Below, piece by piece: positions 45,501-56,960 of a stretch of 64,000 nucleotides of DNA. The translations under genes and the position numbers were made by a program. The number at the start of each line of letters is the position of its first letter. Positions within the stretch are counted from its first letter, which is position 1. Location of the stretch: assembly GCA_029747015.1 (NCBI GenBank), contig JAKOGI010000080.1:778501-842500 (forward strand), written 5' to 3'. The DNA comes from Carnegiea gigantea. Taxonomy: Eukaryota > Streptophyta > Magnoliopsida > Caryophyllales > Cactaceae. The notes beneath the pieces are model-generated. The model made no database searches. It saw nothing but the letters and a program-made list of their open reading frames with translations, and was not told where the DNA came from.

Positions 45501-48500
45501 CTTTGATCATTTTTTGTTGGTGAGAAGTCCTGAGTGAGACATTGTAACTGAATTTCTATCATCCAGTTTGGGAGAAACATGATATTGATATAGTTATGGA
45601 GGTTTGCATTCCATACTAGAGGTCTCTTTTTCTAGCGCCCCTATGATAATGGATTAATGGTGGCAATGAAACATTGAAACATAGAGTTTTGTTGAGTTAT
45701 TGTATGTTCTTGTGTGCATTTACATGCTTTCTAAGCTCGAGCTGATTACGCTGTCAATTTTTCTGTATTTTTATGCTAAAATAGGAGAAGATCAAGAATT
45801 GTGGTATCAAGAATGATGAGTCTTGCAATTCTGTTCGTGTACTTCTAAGATTGAACCAGCTACAATGGGAGATTCTTCTTGAAGCATGCATCTGGGAGCA
45901 GAGGCTACATTTGTTGCGTTCTTCCTTCAACTTGCCCCATGGTATTTCCACTAATGGGGAAGTGCAAAGGCAAATGGAGTTGAAGAGGGACATCAATGAG
46001 GAAGGAGAAGCTAACGAAGGGTCCCAGACTCCTTCAGAGAAGGAAGTGCTGGGAGAATTGGTCTTGGAGGAGCCCAGATCTAGAGGACAGGTTGGAGCGA
46101 AGCAAGAAGCTGCAGACGAGGGAGAACCCCGGGCTGAAGAAGCTGTCACAGCTGGTGGTAAAATAGTCCGAGGACAGACAAGCTTGAATGAACAAAATGC
46201 TGAAGAAATTGGAGTGCCAGGCATTGTTGATGGTGAACAACCAAATATCATAAGTGAGGGTAAAGAATTTTATGAGAAGCGTACTGATGTAGATATCCAA
46301 ATTGAGACAGTTGCAGGTGAAGATAAGCATTCTGTTAAAGAACTTTCCCATGGCGAAATGCTTCAAGGAGGTGGAAAACAAGACTTGATGAGATTGTCAG
46401 TCAATGAACTAGAGATTGATCAGGGTTCAATCTCAGGGGATTCAGTCCCCAGTGTTTCATTGTCACAAGAGTCTGAGAGCAGTAATCATCCCTCCCCTCT
46501 TCACCCCGAAACAGACGATGTGTTGTTACCTGCCGATCAATCAGAAGATGAAAGCTTAACCGGGAACGGACATGGGGAAGATAACAGTTCTAAACTTGAT
46601 AAGAATGCACGTGAAGTACTTGCTTCTGTAGCTTCATCGAATTCAGAGGGCTCCATAAAATGGGTGTGGAATCCATTTGTGAAAATTCGTGAGGAATGCA
46701 TGAAGGATCTTCGAAAAGGCAGTACACCTAAATTTGGACCTTCACCCAAGTTTGGACTGCTACAGTCTCTGGAATTCTCGGATGATGTTCCTCAAGTGAT
46801 CATGGAAGAGGGTTCGAGGCTGCACATCCCTTTGAGCTGTGGTGACTATATTGTCTCAGATTATGATGGTGAAATCTCAAGTTCTGTTGCATGTGCCCTA
46901 GCCTCTTGGAATGAACTGAACCCCAATGACAATGCTAGTCTGGAACGTGCTGCTTCTGTGCCTTCAGATTTTCCCTCGCAAGACTCTTCTGATCGAGACA
47001 TGATTATTTCTGCTCCCAGCATGCCTTCCACTGAATCTTTGGTTCCTCACGGACCAACGCACCCTGAAGTTAGTCTGGGGACTGAAAAATACCCTCCCAA
47101 GGGCAAGTATTCAGTAATTATCTTGTACGCCGAGAAATTCCGTGATCTGCGGAAGGCTTGCTGCCCATCGGAGCTTGATTACATTGCTTCTCTTAGTCGC
47201 TGTAAATTTTGGGATGCCAAAGGTGGAAAGAGCAAGTCTCTTTTTGCTAAAACACTTGATGAGAGGCTTATCATCAAGGAAATCAAGAAGACGGAATATG
47301 AGTCTTTCATGAAATTTGCCAATCATTATTTCGAGTACATGAAGCAATCATTTAAGTTAGGCAATCAAACTTGCCTTGCGAAAATTCTCGGGATTTATCA
47401 GGTTTGTTCTATTGTACCTTCTTTTTCTTTTTTTTTCCCCTTCCTGATATCAGCTTCGTATGTTATTTTCTGTTCTTTGGCTTGTGTTGGTGCTAGTGCC
47501 TGTTGGTTACTTTCTCACCTCTGTTGATTCTTCTTTGTAGGTCACTATCAGGCATCCGAAGGGCGGCAAAGAGACGAAGCATGATATCATGGTTCAGGAA
47601 AATCTTTCTTTTGGAAGAAACATCACACGCCAATACGATTTGAAGGGTGCATTGCATGCTCGATTCACTGCAACTGCTGATGGTACAGGGGATGTTCTAT
47701 TAGATCAGAATTTTGTGAACGACATGAATTCGTCTCCTTTATATGTTGGGCAGAAGGCGAAGAGGCTCTTACAACGAGCTGTTTGGAATGACACAACCTT
47801 TCTCACTGTAAGTTTTATGTGACAGTTGAATTCTTTTGTTGAGTAATTAATGGCTTTCAAGTTTAGCGTTCAATAGAAAATCTCTCTGAGGACTGTAGGG
47901 CTAGGGTTGCATACAACCTTCCCCCCCCCCCCCCAAAAAAAAAACAAAAAGGTTCTGAGTGTGGATCTTTGGGCTCTGTCTGATTTTGATTTTCTTAACA
48001 TCCTGGCCTCTCTCTTAGGAATTATGTACTTCCAGTCTTGCCTGTAATCTCCTGTGGAAGAAGTGGCATGACCCCCCCCCCCCAAAAAAAGGGCACAAAT
48101 AAAAGGGGAAAAAGAAAATCCAAAACTTCAAGAGTCCCAACCTAGGCGGGTGTGGGGGATCTAAAGCACCCTGAAGTGTAAAATTACGGAGGTGTCAAAT
48201 CCTTTGACCCTGAGATGAAGACCTGTTGGGAGCCTCGTATCTACTACTTACGGCGGGGAGGATTTTGCTTGTTTGAGCTGAAGAAAATGCCCAAAATTGA
48301 CTTTTCATGTCCAAAGGGTGGAGAATTCACAAGGTTAAAAAACAATAGGAAGAGAAGACAAGGCGAGAAATATGTTGCACTGGTAGCAACATATGTTCCA
48401 GTGTCCTTGTCTAACCTTTAAAAAAAGGAGGAAAAAAGAGTGACTTGTTATCCAGCTTCTGACATTTCCTTTTCCCTCCCATTGCAGTCAATCAATGTCA

Positions 48501-48844
48501 TGGATTATTCTCTACTCGTTGGGGTCGACAGGCAACGGAAGGAGCTTGTGTGCGGTATAATAGATTACCTGAGGCAGTACACATGGGACAAGCAGTTGGA
48601 GACATGGGTGAAGATATCCCTTGTTACACCCAAGAACATGTTGCCAACAATTATTTCTCCGAGAGAGTATAAAAAGAGGTTCAGGAAGTTCATGGATACT
48701 CACTTCCTGACTGTCCCGGATAACTGGTGCTCACAACGATCTTCAAATCCATGCAAACTTTGTGGCATCAGAAGTGGTGATTCTTCTCCTGTCAAGTCAG
48801 AGAAGCAACCAGAGCAGCTAAACGGTATTCGTGCTGATGATTAG
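39572..48844 (+). CDS. FAB1-type phosphatidylinositol-3-phosphate 5-kinase (no FYVE domain)
   Basis: The splice model has 12 coding exons: 39572-39788, 39913-39946, 40095-40868, 41270-41459, 41530-41889, 42806-43765, 44138-44463, 44758-44884, 45092-45247, 45785-47401, 47541-47807 and 48488-48844. All have GT-AG borders and keep one frame, giving 1794 aa. Exon 5 could instead begin at 41542. FAB1/PIKfyve makes PtdIns(3,5)P2 on endosomal and vacuolar membranes. The N terminus (MCKGCSKSNEQMEL) lacks a FYVE finger, as in the plant FAB1C/D group, and FAB1D seems closest from memory. The acidic WDPPEPENGEDERES motif is followed by a Cpn60/TCP1-like region (about residues 400-560, RPNVILVEKSASR). 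A cysteine-rich region follows (LPCKACGESPEAH, WMWSRCGKC), then a long low-conservation stretch. The kinase domain (about 1489-1770) has YDLKG, NVMDYSLLVGVD and IIDYLRQYTWDKQLE. The active-site motifs look intact. Confidence 0.88.
44972..44998. repeat. C-then-A composite homopolymer in a FAB1 intron
   Basis: C-rich runs with a few T are followed by seven A and then GG. Other examples in introns of the same gene are at 47921-47944 and 48072-48090, and in reverse orientation at 38480-38516 and about 44589-44612. Confidence 0.85.
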
Positions 48845-50142
48845 CACTCTTCCATTTCATCTAGTTCGGGATCCCGTCAAATTCTTTCAATACTGTACAT
48901 ATATGATCGTGGCTGCTTTTGTAACTTCCCTGTTATTTTGCGATTATTTAGCAAGTGACTGGGCTCCCCTTGTCTTAAATTTAGGTGAAACGCCTTGAAG
49001 TTGAGCTATGTATGTAGAGTTTTTTGTAATCTATGATGTAAGGTGCGGTTTGTTGACAAACCATGTACTCAAAATCAATGCAAGTTTGAAGTTTGAATCT
49101 GAGTCAATGCTTAATATGTACAATAAGAGAAGTTGAAGCGGTTGAATTTGTGTGGATTGTCATTTGCACGTCTATAACAACACAACACAGTACTGGTTTG
49201 AGCCCTAGCGCTCGGGCATGGTGAAAACAATGTGTACTCATTCTGCAGGTCTGCAAGTGCAAGCGCCATTGTGGGGGTTTTTTTTTTTTTTTTTTTTTGG
49301 AATTTCAAAACAGAGAGAAAGGAAGAAGAAAAACCTTTTGAATATACCCAAGTCCCCTAAATGGTGACTGCAAGTCATGCACGTAGATTTGTTATTTTAG
49401 CAGGAGACGTATGAATAGATCTCTCGCTATATAGGTTGCATCATATCAAAACCCTAGTGAACGGAGACGAAAAGGTGTTTTAAACTACGCCGATTCCAAA
49501 TTTCATTATATTTTTACCATTACGCTTGGATAGGTAAGGTTGTTATATTTGAATATCCTTAAATCTTAGGTGGATTAAAGAGGCCAAAGTTATATGATTT
49601 TATATATAGTACTAGTCATAATTGTGAAGTGAAATTATAGGTTTCAGACCCAGGTCAGATGGAGAAGGGACGCAGCAACTAATAAGTAATAACACATCCT
49701 TAGTCTCTACTAAGTTCTAACGATTTAAAAATATTTCATGAAGCTCGAATTCAAACCAAGACAATGATGAAGAATCCATTCAAGTGCATCCTGGAATATC
49801 CATGGGTTGGAGGCTTGGAGCCTAATTATTTTACCTAGGCTACAAGTTCACTAAGGAGGGGGCAATCAGAAAAGCACATGATTAGGAATTTTCATTACGC
49901 GAACACCGAAGGAAAGGCATATTTCAAAGTGTGGTTAAGAAGTTCTTGCAAGAGATGGATTAACCAGAAAGCAAGGCATAGACTGATTCATGGAATGCCC
50001 TGTTTGCCCACGAAAACAAAAAAGGATCATTCAGACATAGCATTCCAAGCATGACAATCTAAAACATTCTTTGTTTTTGAGTCTTTAAAAGGATGACTTC
50101 TGAAGTCTAAATACACCAGAAACCCAGGATTTTGACCAGAAA
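48845..50142. other. FAB1 3' flank and intergenic region
   Basis: The first 250 bases are likely the FAB1 3' UTR. A long T run lies at about 49279-49299. The segment before 50143 contains the leader of the DMP gene. No further gene is seen. Confidence 0.45.
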
Positions 50143-50781
50143 ATGAATTTCTCAATCAACGCAGCTCTGCTCGAAACTGCTGAATCTGAATCTGACAGTT
50201 CCAATCACCTTGATGATGGCATCGACGAACGTCACTGCATGTATATGCTCAATGCCATTCTTAGTGGCACTGCTCGCCTGAACGTTCTCTTGCCTAGTTT
50301 TACCATTCTAGCCTTCACCATCTTCGCTCCTCTCCTCACGAATGATGGCAAGTGCGGTAATTTAGACAGATGGCTAATGGGCAGTTTCTGGGCAGTCTGC
50401 GCGGCCTCCTGCATCTTCTTCTCCATTACTGATAGCTTCAGGGCAGCCAATGGCAGATTATACTATGGGGTAGCGACTATCAATGGAATATGGACCTTCA
50501 ATGGAGGGCGGAAGAAACCCCTAGTGCCATCTGACTACAAGCTGAGATGGTCAGATCTCTTCCACACATCATTGTCAGTAATTGCCTTTCTGACTTTCGC
50601 TGCATTGCACAACGATGTTCAGCAGTGTTACTACCCTGCAATTCCGCGAAAAGTCACAAATACTGTGCCGCTAGTGGTTGGATTCATAGTCAGTGTCTTG
50701 TTTGTTGTTTTTCCTTCCAGAAGAAGGGGAATTAGTCATCCCCTCTTGCTGCAGAGGGATCCCTTGTACTCAAGGCCTTGA
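50143..50781 (+). CDS. DUF679 domain membrane protein (DMP family)
   Basis: This is an intronless 212-aa protein of normal family length. Conserved DMP motifs are SGTARLNVLLPSFTILAFTI, DGKCGNLDRWLMGSFWAVCA, FFSITDSFRAANGRLYYGVA, WTFNGG and VTNTVPLVVGFIVSVLFVVF. Four hydrophobic segments lie at about residues 48-66, 77-95, 140-156 and 175-191, with an acidic N-terminal tail in front. The PSRRRGI element follows the last segment. DMP proteins sit in the tonoplast, ER or plasma membrane and are linked to membrane remodelling, senescence and, for DMP8/9, gamete fusion. This copy does not look like DMP8/9. I lean toward a DMP10-like member, from memory only. The ATG (agaaaATGAAT) has A at -3. The gene converges on the GT47 gene, whose stop is 228 bp away. 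Confidence 0.9.
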   Translation: MNFSINAALLETAESESDSSNHLDDGIDERHCMYMLNAILSGTARLNVLLPSFTILAFTIFAPLLTNDGKCGNLDRWLMGSFWAVCAASCIFFSITDSFRAANGRLYYGVATINGIWTFNGGRKKPLVPSDYKLRWSDLFHTSLSVIAFLTFAALHNDVQQCYYPAIPRKVTNTVPLVVGFIVSVLFVVFPSRRRGISHPLLLQRDPLYSRP

Positions 50782-51008
50782 CAAGGCTCTATTCCTAAAA
50801 TCTGAATATTTTGATAGTACTGGAAAATGCGTACAATTTCATACATGGGGAAACAAATGTATCTCTGTCTTGATTGTAAATCAACAGATGAGCTGTTTCT
50901 CATTACATTTCACAGTGAAACACAGACAAACGGTAACAAAGAATGTAAATTATAGTAAACAGCCTACCCACCCCAAAAAAAGGGAAAAAAAGAAAGCTAT
51001 ACCAAACA

Positions 51009-53722
51009 TCAGGTACAATGGCAACGAAGTGGAATTGATACACCAGGAGGTTTCCTTCTATCACGAATTATAGCTTCCTCGATCAGAGGCAGCTTTTGCT
51101 GAACCTTTTTCCAAATGCTGTTCACCGCACCATCTGGGGGAATAGGACCAATACCCCCGGGATGGCCATTATCATAGACAAACATGGGCTGAACTTGAGC
51201 CATATTCCTACGGAATTTCTCTCGTTGATTCTTAGAGATGCTCCGAAGACGAGATACAAGCCATTTTGGTCGCAATGCATCGCTAACTGCCACAAAAACC
51301 GAGAAGTCTGAATAATCAATCATTCCTTCGAATGGCAGCTCAATCTGATCACTCACAATGACTGGAATACATAGACTTTGAATGGCATCAAAAAGACGGC
51401 ATGATGTTGGTGTATCACCAGCAGGATGCAAACAAAACTCGGAGCCTCTCATCCCTCTAATTGATTGCTCCTTGCCGGTAGCATTGGGAAAACCCTCCTC
51501 CATCACGACCACTGGTTCATTAACCAGCAAATCCCATAGTTTTTCTCGTACAATACCTCCCTGTATCGTTTGCCTCAGATCAGAGAATGTTTCTCTAATA
51601 ATTTTTTCCCCAATGAATAAATACCACAGACAAGGAACTGATAACTAGGTAATTAAGAGAATACCCACCCTGTGCCTATGCTTAGCTCCTTTGAAGTAGA
51701 GAAGGTTGTGCCGCGGCTGATCTTCCGATAATCGCAACACTGGTAGGAGATGGGTGTAAGGAACTATCACATCCTTCAGCAATGAAACTTGAGTGTGTTG
51801 AATTCTGTCTGATGAGTTGCCATTAGAAGATTTTGAATCAAGTCTATACCACCCACCAAAATCCACAACGAGGAGTATTGCTGGGGCTATCTCATCTCTA
51901 ACATGCCACATTGCAACAGGGTCTGCCAAATAATGCCTCAAGATTTAAATCAACCTGAGAATCCAGACACTAAATCATAAGCGACTAAGGCACATACCGG
52001 TATCACTTCTTTGGTTCCTATTTAGTCACATCACACACAGTAATTATTTAATGTTACAGTAAAATTCATAGAAATATGCCCAGAAGCAAAACACTATGAG
52101 ATCCAAAAAGTCAAACTGCACCGACAACAACAGTATTAGCACTGAATTATTTCTCTACTTCTTTTGCTCCGGAGAGTAGACAATCAATGACTCAATTGCT
52201 TTCTAACATAGGGTACAATAGAAAAAGACACTCCGCAATTCACATGCGAGGCTGCATACATCTTCCACCCACCCCCTTGTTTGGTGGCTACATTGGCATG
52301 TTTTGTATTCATTTGGTTTGAAGTTTAAGCAGTTTTTCCGGACTCCTGAGATTTAAAATAGAAAAGAATGGCAGCCTTGTCCAACCGACAGATTGTTTGA
52401 ATCAAGAGCTTATGCAAGCTCTCTAACAAGTTTAACAACAGATGATTAAAATTTCTGCTACAATACTACAGCTGCTTCACTCCAGATTTCAAAATACACT
52501 TCAAATTCCACAAACGAAGTACCAATGAATGCTCTGATAAAACGGTACAAATTAACAAGAAATACATGCTGAACAAGCAGAAGATTGAAAGGAGCAGCTT
52601 TGGCTAAATCAGATCACGGATTCAAAAAGACAACATTCATATTAAGCCTACGTTATCATCGTCTGGTATAATGCATTCATAGTTGTTATAACAAGGAAAT
52701 CAAGGTTGATACTTAAGACCCAGTTTGTGTGCTCGAGCAATAAGTTTTTAACTTCAATTTTCCCAATGCCCAGGAGTCATATGCAATTCAACAAATCAGT
52801 TTACACTAAACCAAAAGGTCAAGCCACTCAAAGCACAAAACTTTCTTCGGAAATTCATATGTTGCCATCGTTTTCAACCTCACACACACAATTGCATCAT
52901 AATCATATAAAAACACAATAAATCAGTAGATACTAAATCAAAGCACAAGCCTACTTAAAGTACCAAGCATTATCAGGAAATCCATACGTTTGCCATCATT
53001 TTCGACCTCTCACCTACAATCGCACCAAAACCCCACTGAAAAAGCAGAAATCAGACAATGAAGAGAGAGAAAATCAGAGAAACCATACCGGTTAAGATGA
53101 AAACATGATCACGACCACCAGATCGCTTCCATGCATCTGAATTCTTGACAAAATCAACAACCTCTCTCTGCCTCTTATAATCCTCGTTCCCAGCTTTCTT
53201 CCTGAACAACCCCCTATCCACACTCAGCTGCATCTCCGCACTCAAGGTCCCAAAAAATGGCACAAAAATCACATCCGCTTCTCTCTGATCAAAAACCCTT
53301 TTCGCAAACGACCCACCTCGCAATTCTTGGGGGGTCATCAGATCGCCCAGGACCCAATACTCAGCACTATACTGCTTGATCAATGGGTTCTCTGGGTAGG
53401 GCGGACAATCGAGTTTTCCAGACATCCGGGTCGACCCGGATTCGTGATCTGGGTCATTGGGAATCCGGGAATCGGGGGGCAAAGTCCAATATTTCTCCAA
53501 GAGGCCGTAGTTAAGGGATCTGGGGAGGTTGGCAACGAAGACTTTGATCGAATCAGAGGGAGTTTGAACGGTGGAGTGGGAAATGGAGCAAAGGGTGGTG
53601 GTGGTGGTGGGTTTGTTGAAGAGGAGGAAGAGAGAGAAAGTGAGAGTGCAGAAGAGAGAGAAACAGAGGAAGAGTGTGGGAACTGTGCATGGAAGAGACG
53701 TGGAATTGTTCTTCGGAGCCAT
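51009..53722 (-). CDS. Exostosin-family (GT47) glycosyltransferase, ARAD-like
   Basis: Three exons, 53722-53089, 51922-51669 and 51560-51009, join in frame with GT-AG borders to give 479 aa. The introns are 1166 and 108 bp. The protein has a type II topology: a short cytosolic tail, a signal anchor at residues 14-35 (VPTLFLCFSLFCTLTFSLFL), then a Golgi-lumen domain. Exostosin-domain features are VFVANLPRSLNYGLLEKYW, ADVIFVPFFGTLSAE, DHVFILTDPVAMWHVRDEI across the first junction, FCLHPAGDTPTSCRLFDAI and IPVIVSDQIELPFEGMIDY. The last two form the nucleotide-sugar-binding region. The closest named relatives I recall are the probable arabinosyltransferases ARAD1/2 in pectin arabinan synthesis. 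The donor and acceptor of this copy are not known. The frame continues 12 codons upstream but without an ATG, so ATG 53722 (ctaaaaATGGCT) is the start. Confidence 0.88.
52000..53050 (-). other. Long first intron of the GT47 gene
   Basis: The intron (51923-53088) is AT-rich. It has two related stretches near 52850-52925 and 52925-53030, both containing aaatcNNNNNgttgccat-like and ctcacacacaattgca/ctcacctacaatcgca sequence. This suggests a diverged local duplication of about 110-120 bp. No exon is seen inside. Confidence 0.4.
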
Positions 53723-53959
53723 TTTTAGTTGCTGATATTGGAGAGAGGTTTGTTTCACAGTGGCAGGGGAAGAGTGAGTATTCCAGAGTGATTCTTGCAG
53801 AAAGCGGAGAGAGCAGAGTCGGGGGAGGATAGAGATTTGGGGAACGTTTGGAGGACATCTTCGGAGATATGGGCCACTTTGTGCATTTAAGTCCAGACAA
53901 TGTAATGGGCCCTGTACGCAAGTCCAAAAAAATTTTCAAATCTTGAAAAAAGCCTATAG

Positions 53960-54080
53960 CTGTGAAATATGAGAAATTCCTGTCATCCACAAGTGATGTT
54001 AATATATCTGTGAAATAAAAAAATTTCTGTTCGTGATGTCATATGGTGGTGAAATAAAGAAATTTCTGTTTGCATCGGAT
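53960..54080. repeat. Short tandem repeat, about 40-bp units
   Basis: Three units contain gtgaaatat-gagaaattcct, gtgaaataaaaaaatttctg and gtgaaataaagaaatttctg, starting near 53966, 54010 and 54052. Non-coding. Confidence 0.6.
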
Positions 54081-54091
54081 TTCTCTTAGTA

Positions 54092-54830
54092 ACTAGTGTG
54101 CATACTGTGCCTCGCACGGATATGTGTTGAAATTTTACAGTCTTGTTATTGTTTTTCCCCTAAATGTTTGCGTGCGTTTGGACTTTAAAGTTATTAAAAT
54201 ATCAATATAATCTTCTACAAACTTAGCGTGGAATTTAAGAATTAAACTAACTTTAATCAGTGCATGGATATAATTGGATTACAACCACAAAAGGAAAATG
54301 AAAACATATTATTATCAAAAGAAATAGTAAACAAATTGAATTTGACTTATTATTATTTAAAAAATAGGAATAAATTCAACCCACTACTCCTAGAAAAAAG
54401 AAAAATACAGTCATACATTTACATGCATCAATCAATACCATCTTTGTACTAATAACTTTTTCATTCTTCTCATATTTGCCAGTGACACTTCACAAATGTA
54501 AGTCTCAAATTTAGTTCAAAAAAGGGAAAGAAAGACTATACAGATGTGTTTAAATTTTGAGAATGACCGAAATAAGAATATCGTTTTTGCATAAAAAAAG
54601 AGAAAATACAAACATTATTGGATTAAATACAACAAAAAATTATAGTAATATTTGTTTAACCAAAAAGGGTAAGAGTCAAGAATATCTTTAGATTATTTTC
54701 ATCTTTTACTTTAAATTTGTAACTGTTAAAATTATTTATAATTTTGATACTTAATGACTCTTCAAGTGACATTGCAGTACAAGGAGTTGTCCACGTATAT
54801 CACCGGAGCCTTTAACTAGTAAATTTTTTT
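54092..54830. repeat. AT-rich segment bounded by ACTAGT, related start at 19083
   Basis: The segment begins actagtgtgcatactgtgcc followed by tcgcacgg and has another aactagta at about 54815. The start actagtgtgcatcccgtact at 19083 is nearly the same. This start resembles a widespread plant repeat whose class I cannot name with confidence. No coding region is seen. Confidence 0.35.
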
Positions 54831-56600
54831 TTTTAATACTTGTCATATGTTTAATATCATTTGCCCTATAGGGATAGGGTGATGTCTCTTCAAGCATATT
54901 AATATATTTGGATACTGAATAATGAGAACTGAAATATCAAGTCATTCAACCTATTATGCATGTCTCCATTACTTTGTCATAATTAAAATTACACATTATA
55001 TTTTTAATTCTACTTTATTTTAAATTTATAACCGTTAAACTAATTGAATAAAGAAACAATCGTTTAATATTGACACTTGAATATAGGTAATAAAATATAA
55101 TCATTATTAATTAATTTAATTTAATATTTACTGACATCATTATGCTAAATTTATAATTGTTAAATTAATTGAATAAATGAAAAATCATAGAGTATTGATG
55201 TAAATGTAAGACAATTAATAGGAGACAACCAATAGGGGCTTACCACTTGTCAAAACACCATCAATCCATCCAACCTATTCAATTTTATATTATATATTTG
55301 ATATGATATGATTTTGAGATCAAGTCTGGATCATATAATCGTATCGAATCAAACTTCTTTAATTCTAATGTTAAGTATGTTGGTAGTACGTCCAATATCA
55401 AAAGCCATGTCAGCGAAATTTTAATTGCTTGCTACATTCATAGATCCAAATGATCATTAGATTTGGTTGAAGTTCGGCAAGTGTATGCGACCCTTTTTTT
55501 TTTTTTTTTTTTGGGTATTTCAAGTAGACTTATGGACATTACAACGATCCCCCCCCCCCAAAAAAAAAGGTGGTAAGAGTTTAAAGTGAAGACATGATAA
55601 CTAAGTCAGTTTGGTTGTTGGTGATATTCTAAACATTTTTTAATAAGTTTGATTTCATTTATTAGTATGTTAATCAAAGGGAGAACAACGTAGCTTATCA
55701 TCTTGCTCATTGGCAACTGCTACCATAAGAACAGATTATTGTCTAATGATGATCTGAAGTCTACACCTAATTCAGCTTCAAATAATATGTACTTGTGATT
55801 TTATCAACTCTAAGTTAATATGATCCTTATGCTTCGATGCCCCCGGGGGGTTACCTTGCAAGTTCTTGTCTATGATGTGTCATGCGTACCCTCAATGGTT
55901 TGAGGGAAACATAAGCAGAAAGAAAATTTATTCTTATATTTGAATCGAAGGTGATTATGAAGGAGAAAACGAGTTATATTACCTGTTCTTTTCGCTAGGA
56001 AATAAGAGTTGAGAGACGGCTGCATTGGAAAAGAGTGAATTTTTTTCTTTTTCTTTTTAGAGTGGGAATGAAGGGCAAAGATTGGAAGAGACTGAAAGAA
56101 ATTGGGAGGGAATGAGCAGGATGGGGAAGAATTGAAAAAAATGTAATTTTCTTGGAATGAATGAAAAGGATTAGAAAAGAGTTGGGAAATTGCAATTTAC
56201 CAAGGAAAAAACGAGCCCCTAAGGAACCAAAGAGAACCCTAAATGATCCCAAATCATTAAGGCATCCAAAGTGAAACCTAGAGGAACCCCAGATCATGTG
56301 TTAAGTTTGAAGATATGTTGTCACATCTAACTTAAGCATGTCTTGTGGCCGTGTGCTCAAGGGACATGATGCTGGAGACACGTTGCAGATTATCTTGCCT
56401 ACAGGATAACCCCAGGATTGCAAAACACCATTTGAGTCTCACAATTATAAAATTACAATAGAAAACCAAGATGAACAAAATTAGATGCATGGCACAGGGT
56501 TGAAAGCTCATTAATCTAGTGGAATTCAGTTACATTCAGAAAATACTAGTGGGAAAAAGGTCGGCAGCCATCGTGCACCGGGCATAGGGGATGAGATCAA
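54831..56600. other. AT-rich intergenic region
   Basis: No genes are recognised. A poly(T) run lies at 55495-55512, and a C-then-A composite homopolymer lies at 55549-55568. The region near 56340-56600 is probably the 3' end of the minus-strand transcript that follows. Confidence 0.45.
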
Positions 56601-56657
56601 ACCATATCTGAACATTACCTATAGAACAAGTCTGATATCTTGCTCATATTAGCTAAA

Positions 56658-56960
56658 CTACCGTTCTAGCTCAATGTCATCGAAATTCCAGTCTCTGAAT
56701 TGGTCCCTTCGGACTGCACGGCTCCGAACTAGTCGAGGAGTACCTGGAATATCAGCATGGTTCGATATATCAGGCTGCGGAGTCACCTTGGATTTGGACG
56801 TAACCTGGTTGCCTATGGATGGAGGGACGCAGAGATTCCGGCTCAAGCAGCCAGCCATTGCTGAACATCTTCCATCATTGTCAGAACTTGACACAGAGTA
56901 ACTTCTGAATGAATGCGATGGGCTTTCAACACTGTGGCACACAAGACAGGCGAGACTCAT
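56658..56960 (-). CDS. Conserved plant protein of 100 aa, function unknown
   Basis: A single coding exon encodes MSLACLVCHSVESPSHSFRS, then SVSSSDNDGRCSAM, a Pro/Ser/Thr-rich middle and a basic TPRLVRSRAVRRDQFRDWNF end. I recall similar uncharacterised ~100-aa proteins in many flowering plants, with the same CxxC-containing N terminus, SSSDN-GRCSA block and TPRLVRSRAVRRD block. No function is known to me. The hydrophilic sequence and the absence of membrane segments suggest a soluble protein. The leader appears to be spliced: acceptor at 57011/57010, a probable 43-nt internal leader exon at 57352-57310, and a first exon near 58560-58485 with a CT-rich leader and a gag|gtttgc donor. Confidence 0.75.
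   Translation of the reverse strand: MSLACLVCHSVESPSHSFRSYSVSSSDNDGRCSAMAGCLSRNLCVPPSIGNQVTSKSKVTPQPDISNHADIPGTPRLVRSRAVRRDQFRDWNFDDIELER

Noticed and set aside
45754..46381. Long minus-strand frames opposite the large FAB1 exon
   Set aside because: They are antisense shadows of a long coding exon with biased codons and show no known domain.
48215..48421. 68-codon frame in the last FAB1 intron
   Set aside because: The conserved kinase sequence splices cleanly from 47807 to 48488, and this frame has no family resemblance.
50143..50781. Assignment of the DMP gene to DMP8/9 (haploid-induction genes)
   Set aside because: The LLPSFTILAFTIFAPLL and ITDSFRAANGRLYYG blocks differ from what I remember of DMP8/9. 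The family call stands but not the subgroup.
53723..53758. Upstream extension of the GT47 protein by 12 codons
   Set aside because: The extended frame begins with GTG rather than ATG, and the ATG at 53722 has a good context and precedes a proper signal anchor.
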